Assembly (NCBI GenBank): GCA_963922685.1
Contig: CAWUJM010000043.1
Location: 1 to 14,483 of the forward strand
Direction of reading: 5' to 3'
DNA length: 14,483 bases
Source of the DNA: JAHDBG01 sp963922685
GTDB lineage: Bacteria; Pseudomonadota; Gammaproteobacteria; Chromatiales; Chromatiaceae
A program made the translations under genes and the position numbers. Numbering within the stretch: position 1 is the stretch's first letter; every line of letters starts with the position of its first letter. The notes beneath the pieces are model-generated. The model was given only the letters and a program-made list of their open reading frames with translations, had not been told where the DNA came from and searched no databases. Shown here piece after piece: positions 14,483-14,483 of this stretch.

Positions 14483-14483
14483 G

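Overview
The window looks like chromosomal DNA of a gammaproteobacterium of moderate GC content. It carries lipid A/LPS genes, a glnL/glnG-type ntrB-ntrC pair, rlmN, ndk, rsmB and thiL, all clearly of proteobacterial type. I cannot name the genus. No rRNA, tRNA, CRISPR array or insertion sequence is visible.

Layout. On the minus strand, 3886 down to 190 is a tight four-gene operon: ndk, rlmN, an LpxL-type acyltransferase and an O-antigen-ligase-like membrane protein, with gaps or overlaps of -4 to +11 bases. Downstream of it (1-93) is a palindromic repeat element. Divergent from ndk is ntrB (3960-5003). A 312-base non-coding interval holding a second copy of the palindromic element then separates it from ntrC (5316-6761). 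Next comes a hipB-hipA toxin-antitoxin module with its own promoter and a candidate operator (6796-8497). It is followed by a plus-strand run of gatA, an MFS transporter of the phenylpropionate-permease type and rsmB, joined by 4- and about 14-base overlaps. thiL lies convergent to rsmB, their 3' ends overlapping. Upstream of thiL is a minus-strand gene of the Rpn-like nuclease/transposase group (13547 to the window edge) with a slippage-prone 12-base repeat.

How the genes work together. ndk, rlmN, lpxL and waaL are housekeeping and envelope genes sharing transcription. NtrB/NtrC form a nitrogen-sensing two-component pair. gatA, the transporter and rsmB are translationally linked but not functionally related. 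hipBA and the Rpn-like gene are the obvious accessory genes.

The most unusual signal is the pair of roughly 95-110-base palindromic elements (1-93 and 5041-5148). Their cores are about 85% identical. Their outer stems differ completely in sequence beyond the innermost part, yet each remains self-complementary. A 22-base repeat (129-150 and 5289-5310, one mismatch) accompanies both. I found no coding system for which I could claim a new function.
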